64,000 nucleotides of DNA from Paraburkholderia edwinii (GTDB lineage Bacteria; Pseudomonadota; Gammaproteobacteria; Burkholderiales; Burkholderiaceae), in the NCBI RefSeq assembly GCF_019428685.1, contig NZ_CP080096.1:744001-808000 (forward strand), written 5' to 3'. The position numbers were made by a program, and so were the translations under genes. Below are positions 8,408 through 17,279 of the stretch, one piece after another. The notes under the pieces are model-generated. The model did not search any database and was not told the DNA's origin. It saw only the letters and a program-made list of their open reading frames with translations. The first letter of the stretch is position 1; each line of letters begins with the position of its first letter.

Positions 8408-8548
8408 AGGTTTCGTAAATCCAGCCAACCTAGACGATCCGCGGGTACGTATGCTGACTGGATGCGACTCGCTGTTTGATGACGTCCGGCTTCACCGGAA
8501 TCACTCGTTCAAAATTGACCAGATAAAGCGCACTCATTAAACTGAGAT

Positions 8549-8571
8549 CCCTTTTGTGCCACACAAAAGGG
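8549..8571 (+). promoter_or_regulatory. Perfect hairpin covering the ribosome-binding site of the lysE-type gene
   Basis: CCCTTTTGTG (8549-8558), a three-base CCA loop and CACAAAAGGG (8562-8571) form a perfect ten-base stem. The right arm contains the Shine-Dalgarno bases AAGGGG (8567-8572) of the ATG at 8580. In RNA this would hide the ribosome-binding site; in DNA the same palindrome could be a repressor operator. Confidence 0.55.
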
Positions 8572-8579
8572 GACCTCAC

Positions 8580-9212
8580 ATGGTTAGCCTTGCCACCCTC
8601 GGACTCTTCTCCGCAGCTTGTCTTGCGCTAACGATGACGCCCGGTCCGGACATGCTGCTCATAGCGTCACGGAGCATGACTCAGGGACGCTCTGCCGGCT
8701 TTGCATCGCTAGCCGGAATACTAGTGGGAACCTACTGTCATGCAATCGCGGCGGCATTTGGCCTGTCCCGATTGTTTCTCGCTGTTCCCATCGCCTACGA
8801 TGTAGTGCGGTTTGCTGGCGCTACCTATCTGCTTTACCTGGCGTGGAAGACCTTTCGTACGGCCTCGCCTCCAACGACAACAGCGCCGGGCGAAACTCGT
8901 CTTGCTACTCAAAAGATCTTCAGACAGGGCCTGCTAACCAATCTGCTCAATCCAAAAATGGCGCTATTCGTCCTTGCGCTTTTTCCGCAGTTTGTACGCC
9001 CTCAAGATGGCGCCGTTGCCCTTCAGATCCTGACCCTCGCGACCGTGCTCAACTTTATCGGCTTGATTGTGAATGGGATCGTCATTCTTCTGGCCGGCCG
9101 ACTTGGCGCGCGGTGGTCGAGTCAGCGCCGCCGGTCGCGAATTCCTCGATATCTGCTTGGATCGGTGTTCGCGGGATTGGCATGTCGGCTTGCCGTCGAG
9201 AGCCGAAAATGA
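8580..9212 (+). CDS. LysE/RhtB-family amino acid exporter
   Basis: About 210 residues from the ATG at 8580, which has AAGGGGA upstream; the GTG at 8556 lies inside the hairpin and is unlikely. Five to six membrane spans and the family signature TMTPGPDMLLIASRSMTQG near the N terminus, GFASLAGILVG, YLLYLAW and LTNLLNPKMALF identify the LysE/RhtB/RhtC group, which exports amino acids or homoserine lactone-like compounds. It is convergent with a LysR gene (stop codons 37 bases apart). A 54-base near-identical scrap of its N-terminal coding region lies at 30063-30116. Substrate unknown. Confidence 0.92.
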   Translation: MVSLATLGLFSAACLALTMTPGPDMLLIASRSMTQGRSAGFASLAGILVGTYCHAIAAAFGLSRLFLAVPIAYDVVRFAGATYLLYLAWKTFRTASPPTTTAPGETRLATQKIFRQGLLTNLLNPKMALFVLALFPQFVRPQDGAVALQILTLATVLNFIGLIVNGIVILLAGRLGARWSSQRRRSRIPRYLLGSVFAGLACRLAVESRK

Positions 9213-9249
9213 AGTTGTTGAGGAGCGCAGATGGCTCGGCAAGCATCAA

Positions 9250-10221
9250 CTAGTCGTAGCAGCAGGCATCGGTTGAAACCTCCACGCGCGAGCCGCTCGC
9301 TGACAACGCATCCCTCACCACCTCCACGGTAAGGCGGCGCAGCCATACCGCGCGGCTATCGGCCTGGTCAACACGCCGATAAAGCATGGTCACCGCGTCG
9401 GCCGGCAGCTCGAACGGCGGTTCCGAGATCGTCAGATCGTGCTGCTGCGCCATGCAGCGGGCCATGTATTCCGGGATGGTCGCGATCGCCGGGATCGCCT
9501 GCAACGTCATCGGCAGAGCGGAGAAATGCGGCACCGTCGCTACCACCTCGCGACGATGGCCGAGGCGCGCAAGCGCTGCGTCGACATGGGTTGCACTGGT
9601 ACCCGCAATCGAGACGTTCACGTGCGGCGCGCCGATGAAATTCTTAAGGCTAAGCCGCGCGGGGCACTTCAGATGACGCCCATCATAAATGCAGAGCGAT
9701 GTCTGTTCGAACAGCGGTGCACGCACATGCCACGATGACGGCTCGTCATGCACAGAGATGCTGAAATCGTAAGCACCTTCGTCAAGCAAGCGAGCGACAT
9801 TCCGCCCGTCGAAGGCCACGCTGATCAGCTTTGCTTGCGGCGCCTCCTGACGCAGCCGCGCCAGCAACGGCCCGAAAAATGACGATTCAAGATTGTCGCA
9901 TGTGGCGATGCGCAACTCGCCCTGCCAGCGCGCCGGATCGAAGGCGTCCGCCGGCCGAAGGGCACGCTCGATGCCGGCAAGAGCGTCCTCGATCGCAGGC
10001 GCGATAGACAGCGCCCGGGGCGTGGGTTGCAAAGTGCGACCGACGCGCACGAACAATTCGTCGCCCAGCGTCTCGCGGAGCCGCCGAAGTGCAGCGGAAA
10101 GACCCGGCTGCCCCAGAAACAGCCGCTCCGCCGCTCGGGTCACGTTGCGCTCCTGCATCAGCACGGAGAAAGCCAGCAGCAGATTGAGATCGACCTTTCG
10201 CAGTACCGCATCATTCATCAT
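9250..10221 (-). CDS. LysR-family regulator of the adjacent ene-reductase
   Basis: A 323-residue LysR protein: winged HTH in residues about 8-66 (VDLNLLLAFSVLMQERNVTRAAERLFLGQPGLSAALRRL in sense) followed by a linker helix and the substrate-binding domain. The layout with DLNLL at the start resembles the NodD/NahR/LinR type. It is divergent from the old yellow enzyme gene (112 bases between starts), so it most likely controls that gene, as LysR regulators usually do. A direct repeat ATATGGTT at 10237 and 10259 in the shared intergenic region is a candidate binding site. Inducer unknown, probably an aromatic or enone compound. Confidence 0.93.
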   Translation of the reverse strand: MMNDAVLRKVDLNLLLAFSVLMQERNVTRAAERLFLGQPGLSAALRRLRETLGDELFVRVGRTLQPTPRALSIAPAIEDALAGIERALRPADAFDPARWQGELRIATCDNLESSFFGPLLARLRQEAPQAKLISVAFDGRNVARLLDEGAYDFSISVHDEPSSWHVRAPLFEQTSLCIYDGRHLKCPARLSLKNFIGAPHVNVSIAGTSATHVDAALARLGHRREVVATVPHFSALPMTLQAIPAIATIPEYMARCMAQQHDLTISEPPFELPADAVTMLYRRVDQADSRAVWLRRLTVEVVRDALSASGSRVEVSTDACCYD

Positions 10222-10236
10222 CAGCAGTAATACCTC

Positions 10237-10266
10237 ATATGGTTACGATCGATTTGAAATATGGTT
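10237..10266. promoter_or_regulatory. Direct repeat in the LysR/ene-reductase intergenic region
   Basis: ATATGGTT at 10237-10244 and again at 10259-10266, start-to-start distance 22 bases (two helical turns). It sits between the divergent starts at 10221 and 10334, where a LysR tetramer would bind. Role inferred from position only. Confidence 0.4.
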
Positions 10267-10333
10267 TGAGCATACCTAGCATCTCGTCCTGTAGCAACCA
10301 ACCTCCCTAGAGACGGCAAAAAGGACGATCCCG

Positions 10334-11509
10334 ATGACTTCTTTATTCGACCCCTACTATTTGGGTGGCCTTCACCTCAAGAACCGTGTCGTCATGCCAC
10401 CGATGACCCGCACGCGCACAACCGAGGGGGAACTGCCGACTGATGGCGACCTCCCCAATGCGTTGATGGCCAAGTATTACGGCCAGCGGGCAAGCGCCGG
10501 TCTTATCATCACCGAGCCTGGCGACATCGACCAGTCCAGCCACGGCTACGCGCGCACACCGGGCCATCACTCGAAAGCCCAAATGCAGGGCTGGCGCCTC
10601 GTGACCGATGAGGTTCACCGTCATGGCGGCACGATTTTCATGCAACTCTGGCATGTTGGGAGGCTCGCCCATTCCTCGATCCTGCCAAATGGCCAGACCC
10701 CGGTCGGGGCGACCACGGAACGGGCAGAGACTTCGCAGGTGTTCGCCCACGGTCCGGACGGAAAGCTGCAGTTCATGACCCCCGACACGCCGAGGGCGCT
10801 CAGCACGGACGAGGTGGCGGCCATGGCCGGCACTTTCGCCAAAGCTGCTGCCAACGCACGAGCTGCTGGTGCAGACGGTGTCGAAATCCATGGAGCCAAC
10901 GGCTATATTTTCGAGCAGTTCATGAACTCCGCGCTTAACACACGCACCGACCGCTACGGCGGCGACGTGGAAGGCCGTACGCGTTTCCTGATGGAAGTCG
11001 TCGATGCGGTCGTGGCGGAGCTCGGGCCGGGTCGCGTGGGTGTTCGCCTGTCTCCGTTCGGCAGTTACGGCGACATCCCGAAGGATCCACTTGTTGAAGA
11101 GACGTTCCTCTATGTCGTCGAGCAACTGGGGCGCCGCGGCGTGGCCTATGTCCATCTGGTCTACGAACTGCTGCCCACAGGAAACATGGAGACCGGGGAG
11201 TTCAACCCGCCGGAATATCTCGACCACGCTCTGCTAGCCAAGGCCCGGGCGGTATTCCCTGGCGCCTTCATCTGGTGCGGCGGCTTTACGAACCTGGCGC
11301 GCGCTCAAGCCGCGCTCGACTCTGGGCTCGTGGACCTGATCGCGTTCGGCAGGACATATATCGCCAACCCAGACCTCGTTGAGCGCCTCCGTCATGGCTG
11401 GCCATTGGCGGAACCGGATCGGTCAGGCTTCTATACGCGCAATGGCGAGGTTGGATACACCGACTACCCCTCCTATTCGGACGAGACTTCCGCAAACAGC
11501 GCGGCCTGA
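10334..11509 (+). CDS. Old yellow enzyme family alkene reductase
   Basis: A 391-residue FMN-dependent TIM-barrel enzyme reducing activated C=C bonds with NAD(P)H. Residues QLWHVGR at 104-110, and H186-G-A-N189-G-Y191, whose spacing matches the substrate-binding His/Asn and catalytic Tyr of OYE1, are present, followed by FEQFMNSALNTRTDRYGG, the family signature, and the C-terminal GRTYIANPDL. Length is normal. The gene is divergent from a LysR regulator and followed 117 bases later by a FAD-linked oxidase gene, a combination seen for handling of quinones, enones and nitro compounds. Close to NemA/XenA-type proteins; exact substrate unknown. Confidence 0.95.
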   Translation: MTSLFDPYYLGGLHLKNRVVMPPMTRTRTTEGELPTDGDLPNALMAKYYGQRASAGLIITEPGDIDQSSHGYARTPGHHSKAQMQGWRLVTDEVHRHGGTIFMQLWHVGRLAHSSILPNGQTPVGATTERAETSQVFAHGPDGKLQFMTPDTPRALSTDEVAAMAGTFAKAAANARAAGADGVEIHGANGYIFEQFMNSALNTRTDRYGGDVEGRTRFLMEVVDAVVAELGPGRVGVRLSPFGSYGDIPKDPLVEETFLYVVEQLGRRGVAYVHLVYELLPTGNMETGEFNPPEYLDHALLAKARAVFPGAFIWCGGFTNLARAQAALDSGLVDLIAFGRTYIANPDLVERLRHGWPLAEPDRSGFYTRNGEVGYTDYPSYSDETSANSAA

Positions 11510-11626
11510 CCGAATAATGGGTTGACGCACGTCCCTACCTGGTCAGCCCTTTAAACAAATTTAAGGCATGCGAATTGATATGAAATCTTCGATTGCGTTT
11601 AATTGTGATGGGCGGAAAGGGATTGC

Positions 11627-13009
11627 ATGACAACTATCAAGAAGCGCGATGGCTCGAGTGTCTCCACGGACAATCTAAACCGATTTATTCAGAGCTTCTA
11701 TGGACGAATTCTTTTTCCTCACACCTCTGCGTATCGCGCAGCACGGGTTGTCTGGAATAAAAGAGTTTCAAAGTCACCTGGCCTGATTGTGCAATGCCTT
11801 TCGACTCACGACATCGCCCAGGCAGTGGTGTTTGCACGTGAGAACGACGTTGTCCTGGCCGTGAAGGGCGGCGGACACAATGTGGCCGGACATGCGTTGT
11901 GCGACGGCGGACTCGTAATCGACCTGTCGTTGATGAAGCAAGTCGCGGCCCACGACAATACCCCCACAGTGACTGTTCAGGGCGGCGCGTTGCTTGAAGA
12001 TCTTGATCGCGTAACACATCGCCTTAGACTTGCCGTGCCGACGGGCGTGGTGCCGAAGATTGGCGTTGCGGGTCTTACGCTGGGTGGCGGATACGGTTGG
12101 CTCTCGCGCAAGTATGGTCTTACGTGCGACAACCTTCTGTCGTGCGAGGTTGTGACGGCCGAAGGAACAACGTTGACTGTGCATCAGACCGAGCACGCGG
12201 ATCTGTTTTGGGCATTGCGAGGCGGCGCGGGAAACTTCGGGATCGTGTCGTCGCTGACGTTCCGCGCTCATCCCGTTTCGAAAGTGTACGGCGGCATTAT
12301 CGCGTATCCGCGCAGCGAGAGCAGGAAGGTGCTGCGCGCGTACCGCGACTTCATGTTTCTCGCGCCCGACGAACTGACCGTTTACGCTGCCCTCATGACG
12401 ACGCGAGACGGCAAGCCCGCGGTCGCCCTGATGATGTGCTACTGCGGCCCAGAGTGCGACGCCGAGCGCGTGATAAAGCCTATGCGCGAATTCGGTACGC
12501 CTCTCTTTTCAGACGTGCGGTCGTTGCCGTTTCCAGACATGCAGAGGCTTACCAATACAACCAGTCCTGACGGGGCTAGCAATTACTTGAATTCGACGTT
12601 CGTCAGCGATTTGAGTGACGAAGTGATCGACCTCGTCATCGAACAAAGCAATGCAGTTGCGTCGCCGCTAAGCATGGTGCAGCTGCAGATAGTCGATGGC
12701 GCGGTGCGCAATATTGCTGTTGCAGATACGGCATATTCGCAGCGCGATGCGGGCTTCAACATCGCGGTCGAAGCCAAATGGATCGAGCAAGAAGATAGTG
12801 AGCGCCATATCGGTTGGGTCCGCAACTTCGCCGCCGCATTGCAGCCGTATTCCGCGCGCACCTCACTTGTGAACTTCCTCGGGGACGCTAGCCCCGCCGA
12901 GGTTCGCGCGGCGTTCGGCAACAACTACGAACGTCTCGCGCAGATAAAAGCCAAATACGATCCGACAAATTTATTCAGGCTCAATCCGAACATTGAACCG
13001 CGGCCATGA
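11627..13009 (+). CDS. FAD-linked oxidase, berberine-bridge type
   Basis: A 460-residue flavoprotein with a PCMH-type FAD domain (residues about 50-225) and a BBE-type C terminus (about 410-458, ending KYDPTNLFRLNPNIEP). V-K-G-G-G-H84-N is the histidine expected to bind FAD covalently. The place where bicovalent members have cysteine (TGVVPKIGVAGLTLGGG) has none, so this is probably monocovalent, like 6-hydroxynicotine oxidase. No signal peptide, so cytoplasmic. It follows the ene-reductase gene at 117 bases, same strand. Oxidation of sugars, alkaloids or alcohols are all possible; the substrate is not decidable. Confidence 0.9.
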   Translation: MTTIKKRDGSSVSTDNLNRFIQSFYGRILFPHTSAYRAARVVWNKRVSKSPGLIVQCLSTHDIAQAVVFARENDVVLAVKGGGHNVAGHALCDGGLVIDLSLMKQVAAHDNTPTVTVQGGALLEDLDRVTHRLRLAVPTGVVPKIGVAGLTLGGGYGWLSRKYGLTCDNLLSCEVVTAEGTTLTVHQTEHADLFWALRGGAGNFGIVSSLTFRAHPVSKVYGGIIAYPRSESRKVLRAYRDFMFLAPDELTVYAALMTTRDGKPAVALMMCYCGPECDAERVIKPMREFGTPLFSDVRSLPFPDMQRLTNTTSPDGASNYLNSTFVSDLSDEVIDLVIEQSNAVASPLSMVQLQIVDGAVRNIAVADTAYSQRDAGFNIAVEAKWIEQEDSERHIGWVRNFAAALQPYSARTSLVNFLGDASPAEVRAAFGNNYERLAQIKAKYDPTNLFRLNPNIEPRP

Positions 13010-13537
13010 GGTGACAGCTCGACAAGATCACGCAGACGAGTTTGTAGCGCGGGTATCAGCGGACACCCAGAATGATGGTCTCGCGATCGTAACGATCTCG
13101 ACGCGCGCCATCGGTCTCTTGAAATCGTCAGCAAGGTTCGCGACAGCATCAATGCACACAGCAAACTCCTGACGCTATTCACAAGACGGCCGGGTTTGCC
13201 TTTCAAAAAAGCGCTAAGCGCCCCTGCGATTTCTGAACGTAAGCGGTGCGGTGTCCGGCGACTATCGTGCTTTGCGAAGGGATCTTCGTAAACCGCGATT
13301 GGCTCTTCGGATGTGCCCGTTTTTTTTCGTTTTTTTCTTGCTCCAATAGTCGCATGGGTCTTCGCTCTCTCGTGCATGCGTTGTACGAGTGCGCCTTCGA
13401 GAAGGCTATCGGTTACTCAATTATAAATATTCTTTCGCCATCCTTACTTGTCATTTTGCATACGGGAGCTTGCAAACGCCGCCTGTCTGCAGAATGGACT
13501 GATGTCCCCTCGGTGTTCCAATCGTATCGGAGTGAAA
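13010..13537. other. Intergenic stretch of about 530 bases, nothing recognised
   Basis: Between the FAD oxidase and the exported TIGR03118-type protein. It contains two T-runs at 13318-13336 that could help terminate plus-strand transcription, but no convincing hairpin precedes them. The long minus-strand frame at 12925-13377 overlaps the oxidase end and reads like a shadow. Confidence 0.4.
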
Positions 13538-14758
13538 ATGAAAACGAAGTTAAAGCTCGTGAGTGCAGCGTCACTATTTGTGTCGTTGGGTTTGAGTATC
13601 GGAACCGCTTCGGCCCAAAGCTATACCGTAACCAGCCTGGTTTCGAATCCGGCAGGCGCCGCTCACTTCGCCGATGCACAACTGAGCGGGCCTATCGGTC
13701 TCGCACGTGCATCCGGTGACGAATGGTGGGTGTCGGATTCAATGTCGGGCGTCAGTACGCTCTACATCGGCGACGGCACGAAGCAGTCGCTGGTCGTCAC
13801 CGTTCCGCCGGCCAATGCGGCACCGGGGAGTACGGCAATGGGAACCCCATCGGGGGTGATTTCGAACGAAAGCCCGGCCGACTTCCAGGTCGGCGGCACG
13901 CAGTCCCATTTCGTGTTCAGCACACTCGATGGTGCAATTGCCGCCTGGAGCCCCACCGTTGGTGTTGCATCCGGTGCGACACCGCCATCGACGCACGCTG
14001 AAATCGTCGCAACCGGTGCACCCGGATCGGTCTATACCGCGATCGCCACTGCGTTTGTCCAGGGAAAGCACTACCTATATGCAGCGAATTTTGGTCTTCA
14101 GCGTATCGACGTCTACGACTCCGCATTTCGGCCGGTCAGGTTTCCGCGCGCCGATGCGGGACCGTATCGTTTCAACAGCGACCGCGTATTCACAGACAAT
14201 GAACCGTTCGTCGATGACCGTTTGCCCGCAGGCTTTTCGCCCTACAGCGTCCAGGCCATAGGCAACGACATCGTCGTCGCCTATGCCTTTCATCCCGACC
14301 GCAGAAGCACGACTCCGGTATCGGGACAGGGCCTTGGCTTTGTCGATGTATTTTCTGCGGAAGGTGTACTGATCGAGCGGCTCGAGCATGGCGATTTCAT
14401 GAATGCGCCATACGGCATCGCGTTGGCGCCGCTCGACTTCGGGGGAGCCAGTCACGAGCTGCTCGTCGCGCAGACCGGTAACGATAACAGCGGATCCAGT
14501 GGAATGATCGCGGCGTTCGATATTGCGAGCGGGAAATTCCACGGCTTTCTGAAAGATACGACGGGCAAGCCGCTCGTGATCCCTGGTCTGCACGGCATCG
14601 CTCCAGGCAATTCGTCGCCTGAAAACTATGACGCGGCAGGCGCCCCGGCTGCGGAACTCTACTTCACGTCGTTTACCGGACAAGGAGCACAGTCCAGTTC
14701 GCTGTTCGGTTTCCTGACACCCGTCGCGGCCGACCTGACCAAGGGGAATGACCAGTAA
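13538..14758 (+). CDS. Exported TIGR03118-type beta-propeller-like protein
   Basis: Start set at the ATG at 13538 (GGAG five bases upstream), giving 406 residues with a signal peptide ending TASAQ. The mature protein has repeated strands and glycine/asparagine-rich turns (WWVSDSMSGVSTLYIGDG, YAANFGLQRIDVYDSAF, APYGIALAPLDFG, LFGFLTPV) typical of the TIGR03118 group, conserved secreted proteins that resemble NHL/SMP-type propellers. No function has been established for this group as far as I know. A strong hairpin with a short T-tail follows the stop codon. It stands alone. Confidence 0.8.
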   Translation: MKTKLKLVSAASLFVSLGLSIGTASAQSYTVTSLVSNPAGAAHFADAQLSGPIGLARASGDEWWVSDSMSGVSTLYIGDGTKQSLVVTVPPANAAPGSTAMGTPSGVISNESPADFQVGGTQSHFVFSTLDGAIAAWSPTVGVASGATPPSTHAEIVATGAPGSVYTAIATAFVQGKHYLYAANFGLQRIDVYDSAFRPVRFPRADAGPYRFNSDRVFTDNEPFVDDRLPAGFSPYSVQAIGNDIVVAYAFHPDRRSTTPVSGQGLGFVDVFSAEGVLIERLEHGDFMNAPYGIALAPLDFGGASHELLVAQTGNDNSGSSGMIAAFDIASGKFHGFLKDTTGKPLVIPGLHGIAPGNSSPENYDAAGAPAAELYFTSFTGQGAQSSSLFGFLTPVAADLTKGNDQ

Positions 14759-14766
14759 CCGGTGTA

Positions 14767-14810
14767 ACGCCGCTATTGCGATATGCCTTCTTTGCGATAG
14801 CGGCGTTTTG
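14767..14810 (+). terminator. Rho-independent terminator after the TIGR03118-type gene
   Basis: ACGCCGCTAT (14767-14776) pairs perfectly with ATAGCGGCGT (14797-14806) around a 20-base loop, followed by a short T-run. It begins eight bases after the stop codon at 14758. Confidence 0.7.
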
Positions 14811-14923
14811 GGTCGCAATCTGCTTTAATTGTCGGTCGCCTTATTGCATCACAGCAGCAATCTGCGGTGCGTTTTTTCTATTGCAGTCAGTCCTTCGCTT
14901 AGACAAACGTACCTTGGACGCGA

Positions 14924-15922
14924 TTATTCCCTGTCCGCAATCCATCGCTCTTCCCGCTCGAGGCGACCCAGCGCAACTTCGAACATCTCTCGGGCCCGAC
15001 CAGACACGTTGGCGAGATAGCTATGCAAGTAGGCGTCGGCGGGTGTGCGCGCCATGCATTCATTGCTATAGCGCTCGAATGCAGAGAGCTGCATGATGAT
15101 GTCGGCCAGATGCCGGGGACATTCGCAGGCAATCGTCGTCGATGCGTTCGCCATGCCTGTCAGGACGTCGTCCCCATAACGTCGCGGCGCCGGTGGACTG
15201 TAATTCAGTGCATCGACCGACGGATCATCAATTCGCTTGCCTAATAGCTCCAGAATTGTGCGCGACGTGTCGGACCCACTAAGCGGTTCTCGCAGCGTGT
15301 GCACCCCAACCTGTTTGAGATGTTCGACAGTGTGCTCGGCGGCAAATGCGTAAATGACCGCGACCCTCGCGGCATGACAGGAAGCGCTCAAAGTCAGCAC
15401 ACGGCCAATGTCGTCAGGATGAAGCGACGGCAGATGCAACAGGAGCAGATCGGCGCGGCGCACAGGAGGATTGGCGAACGCCTGTGTCATGTTGTCGAAC
15501 ACCGTTGGGACGATCAGGGGAGCGTGCGGTGACGTTGAAAGACTCTTCTGAATCCTTTTTGCCATTGTCGTGCCGACGAACACAATCTGGACGTCGGCGC
15601 ACGCTTCCGGTGTAGGCAAGGCAGCGACCCGGTCAATGTGCATGAACGCAAGTCGCTCGAGTTGCTGCGCATCGAGCTTCGCGATCGATCCGATTGCATG
15701 ACCTCGATCGACGAGGTTTTTCAGAAGTGCGACACGATGAATATCCGCTTCGCTGTAAAACCGATGCCCCGATGCGGACCTTGCTGGCGACACCACCCCA
15801 TAGCGGCGTTCCCACACGCGCAATGTGCCGACGGGCAAATTGGCTAGTTGCGCAACCGCCCCGATGCGGTAGCGCGGCACAGGCTCGGATACGCGAGACG
15901 TTTCCATTTGCGTTGCTGACAA
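14924..15922 (-). CDS. MerR-family regulator with flavodoxin-like C-terminal domain
   Basis: A 332-residue protein with an N-terminal MerR HTH (about residues 18-86; YRIGAVAQLANLPVGTLRVWERRYG and SGHRFYSEADI are typical) and a C-terminal alpha/beta region that resembles the cobalamin-binding part of CarH/LitR. The B12-ligand motif D-x-H-x-x-G expected of light sensors is not visible, so this looks like a variant that has lost or never had B12 sensing. The first ATG at 15922 or one five codons later (15907) are both possible. It is divergent from the DUF4397 lipoprotein gene. Its target is unknown; a photolyase or carotenoid gene is not nearby. Confidence 0.88.
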   Translation of the reverse strand: MSATQMETSRVSEPVPRYRIGAVAQLANLPVGTLRVWERRYGVVSPARSASGHRFYSEADIHRVALLKNLVDRGHAIGSIAKLDAQQLERLAFMHIDRVAALPTPEACADVQIVFVGTTMAKRIQKSLSTSPHAPLIVPTVFDNMTQAFANPPVRRADLLLLHLPSLHPDDIGRVLTLSASCHAARVAVIYAFAAEHTVEHLKQVGVHTLREPLSGSDTSRTILELLGKRIDDPSVDALNYSPPAPRRYGDDVLTGMANASTTIACECPRHLADIIMQLSAFERYSNECMARTPADAYLHSYLANVSGRAREMFEVALGRLEREERWIADRE

Positions 15923-16254
15923 GATGGGATTCCCGAATCCGAAGTGTAGGCAATGCTGTATCAGAAACGAAGCATCTGTTTGCGTCAGCTGATTCAGATT
16001 GAGCGCACGTCACATTTTTCTGAGGAATCCACCCGGGTCGAGTGGCCGCGCCCGCTGTCGGCGGCGCGGACCAACGTAGATTTTCACCGTTGCAGGTCCC
16101 TACGGTTGTCTCGCTTTTGACGCAGATTCGCTCTTTCCGTTCGGCCCTGTGAACTCTAGGCTAATCAAAAAAGTTGCCATGCCGAATCATTGTCGTTGAA
16201 GCCCTGCCGTGCCCGGCGGGACTAAGACCGTTTGCGACACACAGGGAGGCTGCG
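15923..16254. other. Intergenic region between divergent MerR and DUF4397 genes
   Basis: About 330 bases holding both promoters by position. I did not find a clear inverted repeat suitable for a MerR-family protein, nor a sigma-70 pair convincing enough to report. Confidence 0.35.
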
Positions 16255-16914
16255 ATGCGACGCGTTCTGAGTTTGCTTGGTATGGTTCTACTGAGTGTCC
16301 TTATCACCGCATGTGGCGGCGGCGACGATTCTCCACCGGCGCGCCTGCGCGTCCTGCACGCCTCTCCCGATGCGCCCAACGTGGACGTGTATGTCGATGG
16401 CACCAAGGTTCTGAACGACGTTCCCTACCCGACCGTCTCTTCATACCTGAACGTCGCTGCCGGCGCGCGCGAGATCAAGGTGAACGCTGCGGGTACTTCG
16501 ACAACGGTTATCGACGTGAAGCCCAATCTGTCCAGTGGAGCGGCATACACCGCGATCGCGGCGAACTTCGTCGCCAATATTCAGGCGTTGCTAGCCACGG
16601 ACGAAACGTCCGCCGCGCCCGCGGGACAGGCCAGGGTTCGCGTGATCCACGCAGCGCCTGACGCTGGACCTGTCGATATAGTGGTGAATGGCCAGGTCGT
16701 GCTGTCCAATGTGCCCTTCGGAACAATCAGCAGTTATCTGACGCTACCAGCCGGCACCTACAATGTTCAAGTGAATGCCGCGGGCACATCGACCACGGCG
16801 ATCCAGGCAAGCCTCACAGTATCGAGCGGCACGAATTACTCTGCCGTTGCGATCGGGTCCGTGAAGACTTCGCCGACTAATCCTTTGACTATAAAAGTAC
16901 TGACGGATGGTTAA
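16255..16914 (+). CDS. DUF4397 lipoprotein
   Basis: Start at the ATG at 16255 with AGGGAGG directly upstream gives 219 residues. Signal peptide with lipobox L-I-T-A-C means lipid anchoring at the outer or inner membrane. Two similar halves follow, each with RVLHASPDAPNVDVYVDG or RVIHAAPDAGPVDIVVNG, then SSYL and VNAAGTSTTVI or VNAAGTSTTAI; this is the DUF4397 repeat, an immunoglobulin-like beta domain. Role unknown; such proteins are thought to be surface or envelope proteins. It is divergent from the MerR regulator and 70 bases upstream of a small exported protein on the same strand. Confidence 0.9.
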   Translation: MRRVLSLLGMVLLSVLITACGGGDDSPPARLRVLHASPDAPNVDVYVDGTKVLNDVPYPTVSSYLNVAAGAREIKVNAAGTSTTVIDVKPNLSSGAAYTAIAANFVANIQALLATDETSAAPAGQARVRVIHAAPDAGPVDIVVNGQVVLSNVPFGTISSYLTLPAGTYNVQVNAAGTSTTAIQASLTVSSGTNYSAVAIGSVKTSPTNPLTIKVLTDG

Positions 16915-16984
16915 ATTCGATTTGGCGTCGGGTCTGTAAAAGTATTTACGCGATGTCTCGGGGAATATTCCGGAGAGTAGTGCC

Positions 16985-17269
16985 ATGAAACCTCGAATGC
17001 TGAAGACCTTATTGCCGTGCATTGCTTCACTCTCGCTTTGCGCGCCGTGCGCGACGTTTGCGCAGGGCGGAAATGGAAACGGCGGAAGCGGTGGTGGCGG
17101 CGCTCATGGCGCCGCAACGTCAGGGATGACTTATCACAGTGAGCCCGTGTCTAGCCCGTGGGGCGCCGCGAGGTGGAGCGGACAAATGGAAGGGTACAGG
17201 GATGCATCCAAAGGCAGCGCATACAGTTCGTCCCCTGATGACAGTACGAAGCCGCCGGATGCGAAGTAA
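16985..17269 (+). CDS. Small exported glycine-rich protein
   Basis: Ninety-four residues with a signal peptide (cleavage near TFAQG) and a short glycine/asparagine-rich mature part followed by a polar tail. AGAGTAGTGCC precedes the ATG. It overlaps no domain I recognise. The stop codon is immediately followed by coding-like sequence of a broken AraC gene, so its downstream neighbour is a remnant. Function unknown. Confidence 0.55.
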   Translation: MKPRMLKTLLPCIASLSLCAPCATFAQGGNGNGGSGGGGAHGAATSGMTYHSEPVSSPWGAARWSGQMEGYRDASKGSAYSSSPDDSTKPPDAK

Positions 17270-17279
17270 TAACCTGGTC

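Noticed and set aside
8181..8540. 119-codon plus-strand frame before the lysE-type gene
   Set aside because: Poor start, no domain, and it runs through the 49-base repeat; the protein sequence looks random.
12925..13377. Long minus-strand frame overlapping the end of the FAD oxidase
   Set aside because: Overlaps a well-supported gene and has low-complexity basic composition.
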